Of a stretch of DNA of 64,000 nucleotides, positions 7,616 through 15,086 are shown piece by piece (within the stretch, counting starts at the first letter, position 1; the number at the start of each line of letters is the position of its first letter). The translations under genes and the position numbers were made by a program. The stretch covers positions 7,848-71,847 of the forward strand of contig DASCMO010000144.1 in the NCBI GenBank assembly GCA_036010965.1. The letters run 5' to 3'. The stretch comes from GCA-2686265 sp036010965 (GTDB taxonomy: Bacteria; Planctomycetota; UBA1135; GCA-002686595). The notes below the pieces were generated by a model, which saw only the letters and a program-made list of their open reading frames with translations, searched no databases and had not been told where the DNA came from.

Positions 7616-7623
7616 AGCTCGAC

Positions 7624-7968
7624 ATGGGCGGGCGCTGCGAGTCATCGGATCGCCACGCGAACCGAAACCTCAAGCCGCTGCGTGTGGCCATGCGGCGCGA
7701 GGATGTGCTGGCCGAAGTGCGATCGATGGTGGAGGACCTCGAGGGCTGGGAGTTGATCGAAGTCGACGATGAGCGGTTCACGCTCGTGTGCACGCGAGCT
7801 GGCAGCTTGCTGAGCGCGGCCTCTCGGATCACGATTCGGGTCGATGGACCCGAGGGCATTCCCTCGGCGGTCCTGACCGTGGACTCCCGCAGCGACGGCA
7901 GGGGGCTGTCCCGCGACCGCGCCAACGTGGTCGAGTTCGTACGGCCCTTCGAGCGGCGCATCTGCTGA
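7624..7968 (+). CDS. DUF1499-like protein
   Basis: The 114-residue protein resembles DUF1499. The N-terminal GRCESSDRHANRNLKPLRV looks like the family's CxSS...IxPL block. The central ERFTLVCTR.GSLLSAASRITIRVDGP and C-terminal AVLTVDSRSDGRGLSRDRANV correspond to the family's strand pattern and the SRVGxxDLGxNRxRV segment. Members are small and uncharacterised. An in-frame TAG at 7615-7617 forbids any earlier start, and that TAG lies at the right end of repeat A, so the repeat directly abuts the gene. Internal ATGs at 7690 and later are possible but would lose the CxSS motif. Confidence 0.6.
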   Translation: MGGRCESSDRHANRNLKPLRVAMRREDVLAEVRSMVEDLEGWELIEVDDERFTLVCTRAGSLLSAASRITIRVDGPEGIPSAVLTVDSRSDGRGLSRDRANVVEFVRPFERRIC

Positions 7969-8324
7969 TTGCCGGGCGCGCCTGGAAGGCCGGCGAGCCC
8001 AGACGAATCTCTTACAGTCGCCCCGGTAAGGGCAGTTGGAAGGTTTTTCCGGTGCGGCGAGCCCCGCATCCCGTCCCAGGGGCTCCAGGGCCGGTTGCGC
8101 GGCCTCAGAGGGCGCGCATGGTGGAGGCTGCCAGCATAAACCACCGTGATGAAGACGGGCAAAGTGGGTTCCCGGTTCCTCAGGCGTGGATTTTCTTGCC
8201 CAAGTATCTCGTTGGGAGGCCGATTTCGGTTCAGAATGCAGGGGACGCGCGAGTTGCCGCCAGCATGGTCGTGCCTGTCTCTGAATCTCCCTCTACCCCT
8301 CTGCTACAACGAGGATTGATTGAA
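7969..8324. other. Intergenic region before the secreted protein/matrixin pair
   Basis: This 356-bp gap holds no credible gene. I see a GGTGG/CCACC pairing near 8120-8145 and a short GGAA...TTCC hairpin near 8038-8050, neither diagnostic. It must contain the promoter for the pair at 8325 and 8879, since that pair reads away from the DUF1499-like gene after a long spacer. Confidence 0.4.
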
Positions 8325-8864
8325 ATGAAGCGCATTATCCCGCTCTGCACCGCGGCCCTGTTGGCCGGCGCTGCCTTGGGTCTGGCCCAGATCGAGCGAC
8401 TGACCTTGCCCCAGATGGTGGCCAAGACCGACGGTTCGGTCCACGGCACCATCACCGCGCGCGAGGTCATCCGCATCGACCACCCCATCGACGGACCCGA
8501 GCTCTACTACACGCACCTGACCATCGAGGGAACGTCCCTCGAGAACGGCCAGAAGACTAGCGTCGTCGTCACCTATCCCGGTGGCTGGATCGACGACGAG
8601 CAGGGCGTGAACAACTCCGAGGCTCCCGCCGAGGACGACGTGAAGATCGGTAACGAAATCGTGGCCTTCTATAAGTGGTCCGACAACATGGGCGGCGACC
8701 TCGCCGCGAACGCGCTCTACGCCTCCCACGGCGGCCTGTATCAGGTCGTCAGCGGCCGGACCCAGCAAGTGGTCCTGGGCCAGGGCGAGGGCTATGCGGT
8801 CTCGAGCAACATCGCTCTCGGCGATCTCGGCCAGCAGGTCAAGTCGCTGGCTGAAGGTAAGTGA
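8325..8864 (+). CDS. Secreted protein paired with the matrixin, function unknown
   Basis: The 179-residue product starts at ATG 8325 (MKRIIPLCTAALLAGAALGLAQ), a good signal peptide cleaved near residue 20-22, with GAGG about 10 nt upstream. The mature part contains the blocks LTLPQMVAKTDGSVHGTI, TVVVTYPGG-like and DVKIGNEIVAFYKW, and looks like a compact beta-rich domain. The open frame extends far upstream but that part is not coding-like. It ends 14 nt before the metalloprotease start, with the protease Shine-Dalgarno immediately after its stop. Constant pairing could mean an inhibitor, chaperone or substrate; that is inference only. Confidence 0.75.
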   Translation: MKRIIPLCTAALLAGAALGLAQIERLTLPQMVAKTDGSVHGTITAREVIRIDHPIDGPELYYTHLTIEGTSLENGQKTSVVVTYPGGWIDDEQGVNNSEAPAEDDVKIGNEIVAFYKWSDNMGGDLAANALYASHGGLYQVVSGRTQQVVLGQGEGYAVSSNIALGDLGQQVKSLAEGK

Positions 8865-8878
8865 GGAGGAAGCACACA

Positions 8879-10267
8879 ATGAGAATCAAGAATCTGATCC
8901 TACCCACGGTTGCTCTCGGCACCGCCGCGTTGATGACCGTTCCGGCCCAGGAGGCCGAGGGCTACAGCCTGCTGGGCTTCGCCTTGAGCCACACCCAGCG
9001 CGACTTCCGTGTCTACAACAACTTCACGGACTCCCAGGCCAACAACAACCAGGTGCCCGACGACAACTTCCCCGGCTATCAGGGAGCGGTCATGGCGATC
9101 TGGAAGGGAAGCATCGAGTGGCAGAGCACCCTGCACAACGACGGCAACGGAGACCCTCACCAGAACGGTGGTCTCGGCTCCGGCGGCGCAAACTTCGACC
9201 CCTCGTTTCAGGGTGAACACACCAACACCGGTGGCATCAACGACAACACCCACTCTGGCCTGAGCGGCGGGAGCGGTGGCGTCCTGGCCTTCACCGAGAG
9301 CCCCAGCTCCAACGGCTGGCGCATCCGCTACTACGAGAGCTGGACCTGGCACGACGGCCCGGGGACCAACATCGGCGGGATCTGCCTGCAGGGCGTTGCC
9401 TGTCACGAGGCCGGCCACGCCTACGGCCTGGGCCACAGCACCGTGAGCGGCACGACGATGTACCCCTCGATCTCCGGCTCGGGGGTCGTGGCGCGTTCGA
9501 TCGCCACCGACGACAGCAACGGTATCAAGGCTGCCTACGGCACCGCCAACAGCAGCAAGCCGACGATCACCGGCGTCAGCGTCTCCGGTAGCACGATCAC
9601 GGTCACGGGCACGAACTTTGACAGTTCGGGCAACCAGATCTGGCTCACCCAGGCGGGCATCGGCGGCAACGGCACGCCGATCAAGATCACGAACCTGACC
9701 TCGAACGGGACCTCGGTCTCCGGAACCCTGCCCTCGACGGCGGGACCCGGAGATGTCCTCGTGCGCCGCAACGGCGGTTCGCACGCTGACCTGTCCGAGG
9801 CTTTTCCCAGCGATCTCGAGGGCGGCGGCGGCGGCGGGACTTGCCCCGCGCCCACCAATGTCTGCGTGACCTCGCCCAACTCTGTGGGTGGAGGCATGGT
9901 CATGAGCTACACGGGCGAGGCCAGCATGACCACCCAGAGCCTCACCCTGGAAGCTTTCGGCGGCCCCGCGAACCAGATGGGGATCTTCTACTACGGTCCG
10001 GACCTGATCCAGGCGCCCTTCGGCAACGGCGTGCGCTGCGTGGGCGCCGGGTTCCTCGGGACCTACCGCCTGCCGATCATCCAGATGGATCTCTTCGGTG
10101 ACGCCTCTTACACGGTGGACTGGAACAGTCCCCCGATCGGCGTCTCCGGCAACGGGCAGTGGGTCGACGGCGATATCTGGTACACCCAGTTCTGGTACCG
10201 GGATCCCGCTGATGGCGGCGCGAACTTCAACTTCTCCGACGCCCTCGAAATCGAGATCTGCCCGTGA
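8879..10267 (+). CDS. Secreted matrixin-type zinc metalloprotease with IPT/TIG domain
   Basis: The start is ATG 8879, because GAGGAGGA (8863-8870) lies at ideal spacing; an in-frame GTG at 8861 is rejected. The 462-residue product has a signal peptide (1-about 24) and a catalytic domain with HEAGHAYGLGH (176-186), the metzincin HExxHxxGxxH zinc site with Glu177 as the base, and a Met-turn Met194 in TTMYPS, so it is matrix-metalloprotease-like. Residues about 228-310 form an IPT/TIG immunoglobulin-like domain (SKPTITGVSVSG...ITVTGTNF), then a glycine-rich linker. The C-terminal module (about 325-462) with FGNGVRCVG and FWYRDP is shared with the LamG protein at 40622-41767. It probably degrades extracellular or surface protein. 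Confidence 0.88.
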   Translation: MRIKNLILPTVALGTAALMTVPAQEAEGYSLLGFALSHTQRDFRVYNNFTDSQANNNQVPDDNFPGYQGAVMAIWKGSIEWQSTLHNDGNGDPHQNGGLGSGGANFDPSFQGEHTNTGGINDNTHSGLSGGSGGVLAFTESPSSNGWRIRYYESWTWHDGPGTNIGGICLQGVACHEAGHAYGLGHSTVSGTTMYPSISGSGVVARSIATDDSNGIKAAYGTANSSKPTITGVSVSGSTITVTGTNFDSSGNQIWLTQAGIGGNGTPIKITNLTSNGTSVSGTLPSTAGPGDVLVRRNGGSHADLSEAFPSDLEGGGGGGTCPAPTNVCVTSPNSVGGGMVMSYTGEASMTTQSLTLEAFGGPANQMGIFYYGPDLIQAPFGNGVRCVGAGFLGTYRLPIIQMDLFGDASYTVDWNSPPIGVSGNGQWVDGDIWYTQFWYRDPADGGANFNFSDALEIEICP

Positions 10268-10320
10268 CCCCGTGAGGGCGCCGCCCCTCCCTGGGGAGGC
10301 GCCTGACTCGACCGCATGCT

Positions 10321-10356
10321 GAGAGCGGGTCGGCCCAGGCGGGCCGGCCCGCTCTC
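10321..10356. terminator. Bidirectional terminator hairpin between convergent genes
   Basis: A 15-bp stem (10321-10335 with 10342-10356, one G-T wobble) around a 6-nt loop lies 54 bp after the metalloprotease stop and 35 bp after the stop of the convergent toroid gene. There is no T-tract on either side, so release may need Rho. A second GC hairpin lies at about 10277-10302. Confidence 0.5.
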
Positions 10357-10390
10357 GCTGTGTCCACAGAGCCCTCTCCCGGGGGACGAG

Positions 10391-11947
10391 TCAGCGCGCT
10401 CCCAGGACGCGGCTGTAGCGGAAGGTGACCTCCAGGGAGAGGACGCCCAGGGCTGTCGAGTAGACGCGCCCGCCAGAAAAGCCCCAGGGACCGTTGGGAT
10501 CCCAGGAGCCGGCAGCGGCCCCGTCCTTACGCTGGGAGGAGACCACCGCCTTGCGCATGGCCTTCTCCCACGCGCGCCAGGGCTTTCCGCCCATCTGGTA
10601 CATGGCGTAGGAGCCGTAGTACCAGTAGTACATGTCGTTGGTCAGCCCGTCGGGGTCCCACTCAGGGAGGGCGCGCCCGAGGAGCGCGGCGCCGCGCTCC
10701 ATCGCTTCCACCTGCTCGGGATCCTGACCGAGGAAGAAGCGGCAGAGCAGGCCCACCGCGGTCATGCACTCGGTCCGGTCGGTGGGGTAGTGGTCGTTCA
10801 CCCCGTCCACGCGCGAGCTCGCCGAGCCGGGCGTGCGGTACCCGATCCGGCCCGTGGAGTCGGTCACCTCGTCGAGCCAGGACAGGGAGTCCGCGAAGGC
10901 CTGGCTGTCCACCGTGAGCCCGGCCTGCTGGGCGGATTCGAGGGCGAAGACCATCCAGCCCGTGACCGAGGTGTCGCTGCGCCCCGTGGGTGGTGAGTCG
11001 TAACCCCAGGCGCCGTAAGGATTGCGTGCGCGAGTGATGAACCCGACCGCTGCCTGGGCGCTGCGGCCGATGAGCGGGTTGCTCGAAAAGTAGTAGGCCT
11101 CGCACAGGGCCAGGGTGGCGATAGCGTGGTCGTACAGGTAGGCGTGACCGATGGGCGCCGTCAGGAGCCCGCTCTCGGGATCCTGCTGGTCTCTGAGCCA
11201 GCGCACACCGCGCAGGACGTGCTCGGTGTATTGGCCCCGGGCGGTCGTGTGTCCGTCCCCCAGGAAGGCTAGCAGGGCCAGGCCCGTCAGGCCCACGTCG
11301 TGCTCCGGTTGGCCGGGGCCGTCGCAGAGGTCGCTGGCCGGGTCGTGCCGCATGAAATCGTCCGCGTTCCACTTGCCGTCGTCATCCTGATGGCGGGCCA
11401 GCCACTCGAGCCCGCGGGCGATGTGGATTTCCATTCCGCGCCCACTCCCGCCTCGCCCCCGGCCCCCGGGGAAGCGAGCGCCGTACAGGCCGCCGGGAGA
11501 GCCGCCGATCCCCAGAACCTTGCCCACCGCCATCTCGGCGAAGGGGGCGAGGGAGCGGAAGTCGGGATCACCTTCAGCGGGCGCCTCACTCTGCTCGGTC
11601 GATTCATCGAGGGGCTCGTCGACGACTTCCTCGAGCAGCGTCGGCTCCTCGGGGAGCGCCTCCTCGACGATTTCCGGCGGTGCCTCGGGGGGCGGGTCGG
11701 TGAAGGTCTGCTCGTCGACCGGTTCCACCGCGGTCATGATCCGCAGGTCCTCGCGCTGCTCGAGCAGCGTCCAGGGAATCAGCGACAGCACCAACAGCCC
11801 CATGGCGTGTGCCGTTGCGGAGAGCGCTAGCCATGGCGCTCGGTTCATCCATTCAAACAGAGCGTCCTGGAAGGAGAGTTCCTCTTCCCACGCGCGACTT
11901 GCCGTCACGCCTTCGCTCACGCTCGCATCGATTCTTCTTCCAGGCAT
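10391..11947 (-). CDS. Membrane-anchored toroid protein with TonB-like N-terminus (paralogue 1)
   Basis: The 518-residue protein has a cytoplasmic head (1-38), one transmembrane helix (about 39-61, WLALSATAHAMGLLVLSLIP), a Pro/Glu-rich periplasmic linker (about 75-128), a Gly/Arg-rich segment (146-170), and then alpha/alpha-toroid repeats of the prenyltransferase/squalene-oxidase type (GLEWLARHQDDDGKW, GVRWLRDQQDPESG, TGLALLAFLGDG). I choose ATG 11947 because AAAGGG precedes it and because it aligns residue for residue with the paralogue at 12237-13799. The head-TM-linker layout resembles TonB. The toroid lacks an obvious cyclase DxDD motif, so a binding or scaffold role is more likely than terpene cyclisation. 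Confidence 0.82.
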   Translation of the reverse strand: MPGRRIDASVSEGVTASRAWEEELSFQDALFEWMNRAPWLALSATAHAMGLLVLSLIPWTLLEQREDLRIMTAVEPVDEQTFTDPPPEAPPEIVEEALPEEPTLLEEVVDEPLDESTEQSEAPAEGDPDFRSLAPFAEMAVGKVLGIGGSPGGLYGARFPGGRGRGGSGRGMEIHIARGLEWLARHQDDDGKWNADDFMRHDPASDLCDGPGQPEHDVGLTGLALLAFLGDGHTTARGQYTEHVLRGVRWLRDQQDPESGLLTAPIGHAYLYDHAIATLALCEAYYFSSNPLIGRSAQAAVGFITRARNPYGAWGYDSPPTGRSDTSVTGWMVFALESAQQAGLTVDSQAFADSLSWLDEVTDSTGRIGYRTPGSASSRVDGVNDHYPTDRTECMTAVGLLCRFFLGQDPEQVEAMERGAALLGRALPEWDPDGLTNDMYYWYYGSYAMYQMGGKPWRAWEKAMRKAVVSSQRKDGAAAGSWDPNGPWGFSGGRVYSTALGVLSLEVTFRYSRVLGAR

Positions 11948-11977
11948 ACCATCCCTTTCTTGGTGCGTTCGCGCCCC

Positions 11978-12017
11978 CGCTCGCATCCATCACCAGGACT
12001 GGTGATGGATGCGAGCG
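11978..12017. repeat. Perfect 18-bp inverted repeat
   Basis: CGCTCGCATCCATCACCA (11978-11995) and its exact complement (12000-12017) flank a 4-nt loop. It lies between the two toroid genes, 31 bp upstream of the paralogue 1 start and beyond the terminator-like hairpin of paralogue 2. It could be an operator, an mRNA leader hairpin covering the translation start region, or the core of a palindromic element. Confidence 0.75.
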
Positions 12018-12165
12018 AGTATTGGAGCTTCCAGGATGCTGGGGTGGCTTCCATCGAAGGCTGCCGTGTCACCAGGAGAAACGCCGCGTGCAGCGCAGGG
12101 TTCACTCGCCGCGCAGGAAGTGGCTCGTTCTAAACACCCATTCCGGTGGGGGAGCCCCGACGAGA

Positions 12166-12199
12166 AGAGCCCCGTGGGCCGTGAGGCCCGCGGGGCTCT
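12166..12199 (-). terminator. Terminator-like hairpin after toroid paralogue 2
   Basis: A 15-bp, GC-rich stem (12166-12180 with 12185-12199, one mismatch) with the loop GTGA lies 38 bp after the stop of the minus-strand gene ending at 12237. No T-tract follows, so efficiency is uncertain. Confidence 0.5.
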
Positions 12200-12236
12200 G
12201 AGCTTTCTGGTTGTAGCGCTGTCGGTCGCGCCGCGC

Positions 12237-13799
12237 TCAGCGCGCGCCGAGGACCTTGGCGTAGCGGAAGTAGACCTCGAGGCACAGCACGCCGATGGCC
12301 GTCGAGTACACGCGACCGCCCGAGAAGCCCCAGGGGCCGATCGGATCCCAGGAGCCGCGCGACGCGCCGTCCTTGCGCTGGGACTCGAGCACGGCCTTCT
12401 TGCAGGCCTTGTTCCAGCCCTTCCAGTGTCGCCCGCCCATCTGGTACATCGCGTAGGAGCCGTAGTACCAGTAGTACATGTCGTTGGTCAAACCGTCGGG
12501 GTCCCACTCCGGCAGCGCCTTGAGCAAGAGATCGGCGTGCTTGACCATGATGTCGTTATCGCTCGGGTTCTGGCCCATGAAGAAGCGGCAGAGCAGGCCG
12601 ACCGCCGTCATGCACTCGGTCTTGTCGGTCGGGTACTGGTCGTTCACGCCGTCCATGCGCGAGCTGGGTGAGCCGACCGTGTTGTAGCCGACGCGCCCGG
12701 TGGCCTTGTCGGTGACTTCGTCGATCCAGGACATGCCGTCGGTGAAGGCCTGGCTGTCGATCGTCAGGCCGGCTTCCTCGGCCGATTTGATGGCGAAGAT
12801 CATCCAGCCGGTGACCGACGTGTCGTTCGTCCCGTCCGGCGGAGATTCGTAGCGCCAGGCGGCGTAGGGGTTGCGGGCTCGGCTGATGAAGTTGATCGCC
12901 TTCTGCGCGGTGCCGCGGATCAGCGGGGACTTCGAGAAGTAGTACGCCTCGCAGACCGCCAGGGCCGCGATGCCGTGGCTGTACATGTAGGAGTGCCCGA
13001 TCTTCTCGCCGATCAGGCCGTCCTCGAAGTCCTGTTGCTCGCGCAGCCACTTGATGCCCTTGGTGACCTTCTCGCGGTACAGGCCCTGGCGCGTGGTGTG
13101 GCCGTCACCCAGGAAGGCCAGCAGCGCGAGGCCGGTGAGGCCGACGTCGAATTCTGGCTGACCCGGACCCTCGCACTGGTCGTTGGGCGGGTCGTGCTTC
13201 ATGAACTCGTCGCTGTCCCACTTGCCGCCCTCGTCCTGGTGGTTCGCCAGCCACTCCAGGCCGTCCTTGAGAGCCTGTTCCGTGCCCGAGCCGCCGGCCG
13301 CGCGCAGGTTGCGGCGTCCGCCGAAGCGACCGCCGAACTTGCCACCGGCGCCGCCGCCGATGCCGATCACGTCATTGAAGGCCTTGTCGTCGAAGGGGGA
13401 GTCGGAGAGGAAGTCCGGGTCGCCCTCGGAACTCTCGTAGTCCTGATCGTCGTCGGTCTCGTTGTGGTCGGAGATCTCCGCGTCCTTCAGCACGGGCTCC
13501 TCGATCGGCTCCTCCTCCTCGATCGGGGGCTCTTCCTCCTCGGGCGGGTCCTCGAAGATGTCCTCGGGGACCTGCTCGATGTCGGCATTGATCTCGCCGC
13601 CTTCATCGCTGGAGAGCAGGTTCCAGGGGATCAGGGAGAGCACCAGGAAGCCCATGACGTGGGCCACGGCCGAGATGCCCAGCCACGGAGCCCGGCTCAT
13701 CCAGTCGTAGAGGACGTCGTTGAAGGTGACTTCCTCCTCCCAGACCTTGGGGAGGGTGCTCTCGATCTTGATGTTCTCGAATTCGGACGGGGTGTTCAT
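12237..13799 (-). CDS. Membrane-anchored toroid protein with TonB-like N-terminus (paralogue 2)
   Basis: This 520-residue tandem paralogue of the neighbouring gene shares the same layout: cytoplasmic head with WEEEVTFNDVLYDWMSRAPW, one TM helix (about 40-60), an acidic proline-containing linker (74-131, with runs such as EEEEPPIEEEEPIEEP), a Gly/Arg-rich hinge (GIGGGAGGKFGGRFGGRR, 146-163) and alpha/alpha-toroid repeats from about 175 to the end. The last 100 residues (DPDGLTNDMYYWYYGSYAMY, DPIGPWGFSGGRVYSTA) are nearly identical in both copies, so duplication with sequence conservation at the C-terminus is likely. The linker differs most. Role unknown; I suggest periplasmic binding or force transduction coupled to an ExbBD-like motor elsewhere. 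Confidence 0.85.
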   Translation of the reverse strand: MNTPSEFENIKIESTLPKVWEEEVTFNDVLYDWMSRAPWLGISAVAHVMGFLVLSLIPWNLLSSDEGGEINADIEQVPEDIFEDPPEEEEPPIEEEEPIEEPVLKDAEISDHNETDDDQDYESSEGDPDFLSDSPFDDKAFNDVIGIGGGAGGKFGGRFGGRRNLRAAGGSGTEQALKDGLEWLANHQDEGGKWDSDEFMKHDPPNDQCEGPGQPEFDVGLTGLALLAFLGDGHTTRQGLYREKVTKGIKWLREQQDFEDGLIGEKIGHSYMYSHGIAALAVCEAYYFSKSPLIRGTAQKAINFISRARNPYAAWRYESPPDGTNDTSVTGWMIFAIKSAEEAGLTIDSQAFTDGMSWIDEVTDKATGRVGYNTVGSPSSRMDGVNDQYPTDKTECMTAVGLLCRFFMGQNPSDNDIMVKHADLLLKALPEWDPDGLTNDMYYWYYGSYAMYQMGGRHWKGWNKACKKAVLESQRKDGASRGSWDPIGPWGFSGGRVYSTAIGVLCLEVYFRYAKVLGAR

Positions 13800-13937
13800 G
13801 CCGGGGCTCTCCAGGTCTCGCTGCTCAGGGTCTCGGGAAGGGCTCCCGGGGCCGCCAGGGGTCGCTCCAGACCCGTGTGGGGCCTTGGTTGGTCCGCAAG
13901 GAGTTCACCTCAACGCCGCTTGCGGGGAGGGGTTCAG

Positions 13938-13943
13938 AGTATA
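13938..13943 (-). promoter_or_regulatory. Candidate -10 hexamer for toroid paralogue 2
   Basis: On the minus strand TATACT lies 139 bp upstream of the start at 13799, in an otherwise GC-rich region. No good -35 is found at 16-18 bp, so this is weak. Confidence 0.25.
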
Positions 13944-14021
13944 TCCACGCTCCCTGCGGCGGACTACCGAGACTCCCCGCTGTGGGGCGAGTCGCCCGGC
14001 GAAGACTGCTCGAGCCCCGGC

Positions 14022-15086
14022 CTACTGCCCGGAGGCGGTCCGCGTCGCTCCCTCGCCCGGGATCCACACGTAGGAGGTGGCGAGCCTCTCGTCCAGGGCG
14101 CGCTTGCGGTGGATGTCATCTCGGCGATCCAGCAGGTTGCGTTCCACGGCTGCCTGCACTTCGCCGTCCGCGAAGACGGGGGGCTCGGCGGCGTGTACCT
14201 CGCGCAGCTGGATGGCGCGCCAGGCGAGGACATCCTCGCCGCTCATGATGGGCTGGGGCGGGGTCACCGTGCCGACCGCGGCCTCCCGCAGGCTCCCGGC
14301 CAGCTGGCCGCCGAAGAGGCGCTCGACGTCTCCCAGGGCCAGGGGCTCGGTCAGCCCGTCGTCGGCGCGTTCGCCAAACTCCTCCACCAGGACGGCGAAG
14401 TCCTCGCCCTCCTCCACCTGGGCCAGGAGGTCCGCGAGCAGCTCGCGGGCGATCTCCGGGGGGTCGCTGGCCCGAACTGGGATGAGCAGTTCTTGCAGGA
14501 CCATGCGCGGGGCCCGACCGCCGATAGTGTCGAGGTTCCAGCGATCCCGGCACACGCGCCTGTACGCGCCCTGGCGTTCGCCGGGGCGCACGAAGCGGTC
14601 CTGGATCACCCTCCCGTTTGGTCCTCGGTCGCGGCCCGTGACGGTGTTCTCGAAACTGCGTCGCAGGAGGTCCTCGCCGTAGATCTCGCGCTGGTCGGCG
14701 GCGGTGATCTCCTGCATTTCCAGGGACTCCTGCATCGCCTTCACCCCGCCCGCGGTGGCGGTACGCCAGTCCCACCAGTTTCCGACGAGGCGATCGATGT
14801 CCTTCTTCGCGATCCCGAGATCCTCCCCGCCCTGGCGCATCAGCAGGCTGTCCACCGAGTTGCGGTAGATCGCCGCCTGGAGCTGCTCGAACTCCCGCCT
14901 CGTCGTGACTCCGTAGCGTCGCACCTCGCGCGCGAGGACGCGCTCCAGGCGCCGGCGCGTGATCACATCGCCGTTCACGACGACCTCGACGCCGTTGAGG
15001 GGCGACCACTGGCCGCGCGCCGGGGCCGGACTTGCGGGACCGGCCCCCTGGAGCGCGGCGACGGCGCACAGTGTGGTGAAGATCAT
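14022..15086 (-). CDS. Exported parvulin-type peptidyl-prolyl isomerase (SurA/PrsA-like)
   Basis: The 354-residue product starts at ATG 15086, overlapping the mfd stop as ATGA, and begins with a signal peptide (MIFTTLCAVAALQGAGPASPA). Residues about 27-190 are a SurA-N-like helical chaperone part (VEVVVNGDVITRRRLERVLA), and about 190-300 a degenerate rotamase domain (VLQELLIPV..., ARELLADLLAQVEEGEDFAVLVEEFGE, IMSGEDVLAWRAIQLREV), followed by a C-terminal helix. It probably assists folding of outer-membrane or exported proteins. An upstream extension of the frame is a shadow of mfd. Position as the last gene of rnc-mfd-PPIase implies translational coupling, an unusual pairing of DNA repair with envelope folding. 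Confidence 0.8.
   Translation of the reverse strand: MIFTTLCAVAALQGAGPASPAPARGQWSPLNGVEVVVNGDVITRRRLERVLAREVRRYGVTTRREFEQLQAAIYRNSVDSLLMRQGGEDLGIAKKDIDRLVGNWWDWRTATAGGVKAMQESLEMQEITAADQREIYGEDLLRRSFENTVTGRDRGPNGRVIQDRFVRPGERQGAYRRVCRDRWNLDTIGGRAPRMVLQELLIPVRASDPPEIARELLADLLAQVEEGEDFAVLVEEFGERADDGLTEPLALGDVERLFGGQLAGSLREAAVGTVTPPQPIMSGEDVLAWRAIQLREVHAAEPPVFADGEVQAAVERNLLDRRDDIHRKRALDERLATSYVWIPGEGATRTASGQ

Noticed and set aside
7788..8324. Open frame extending upstream of the secreted protein start at 8325
   Set aside because: It has no signal or domain, runs over the DUF1499-like gene, and the signal peptide and ribosome site fix the start at 8325.
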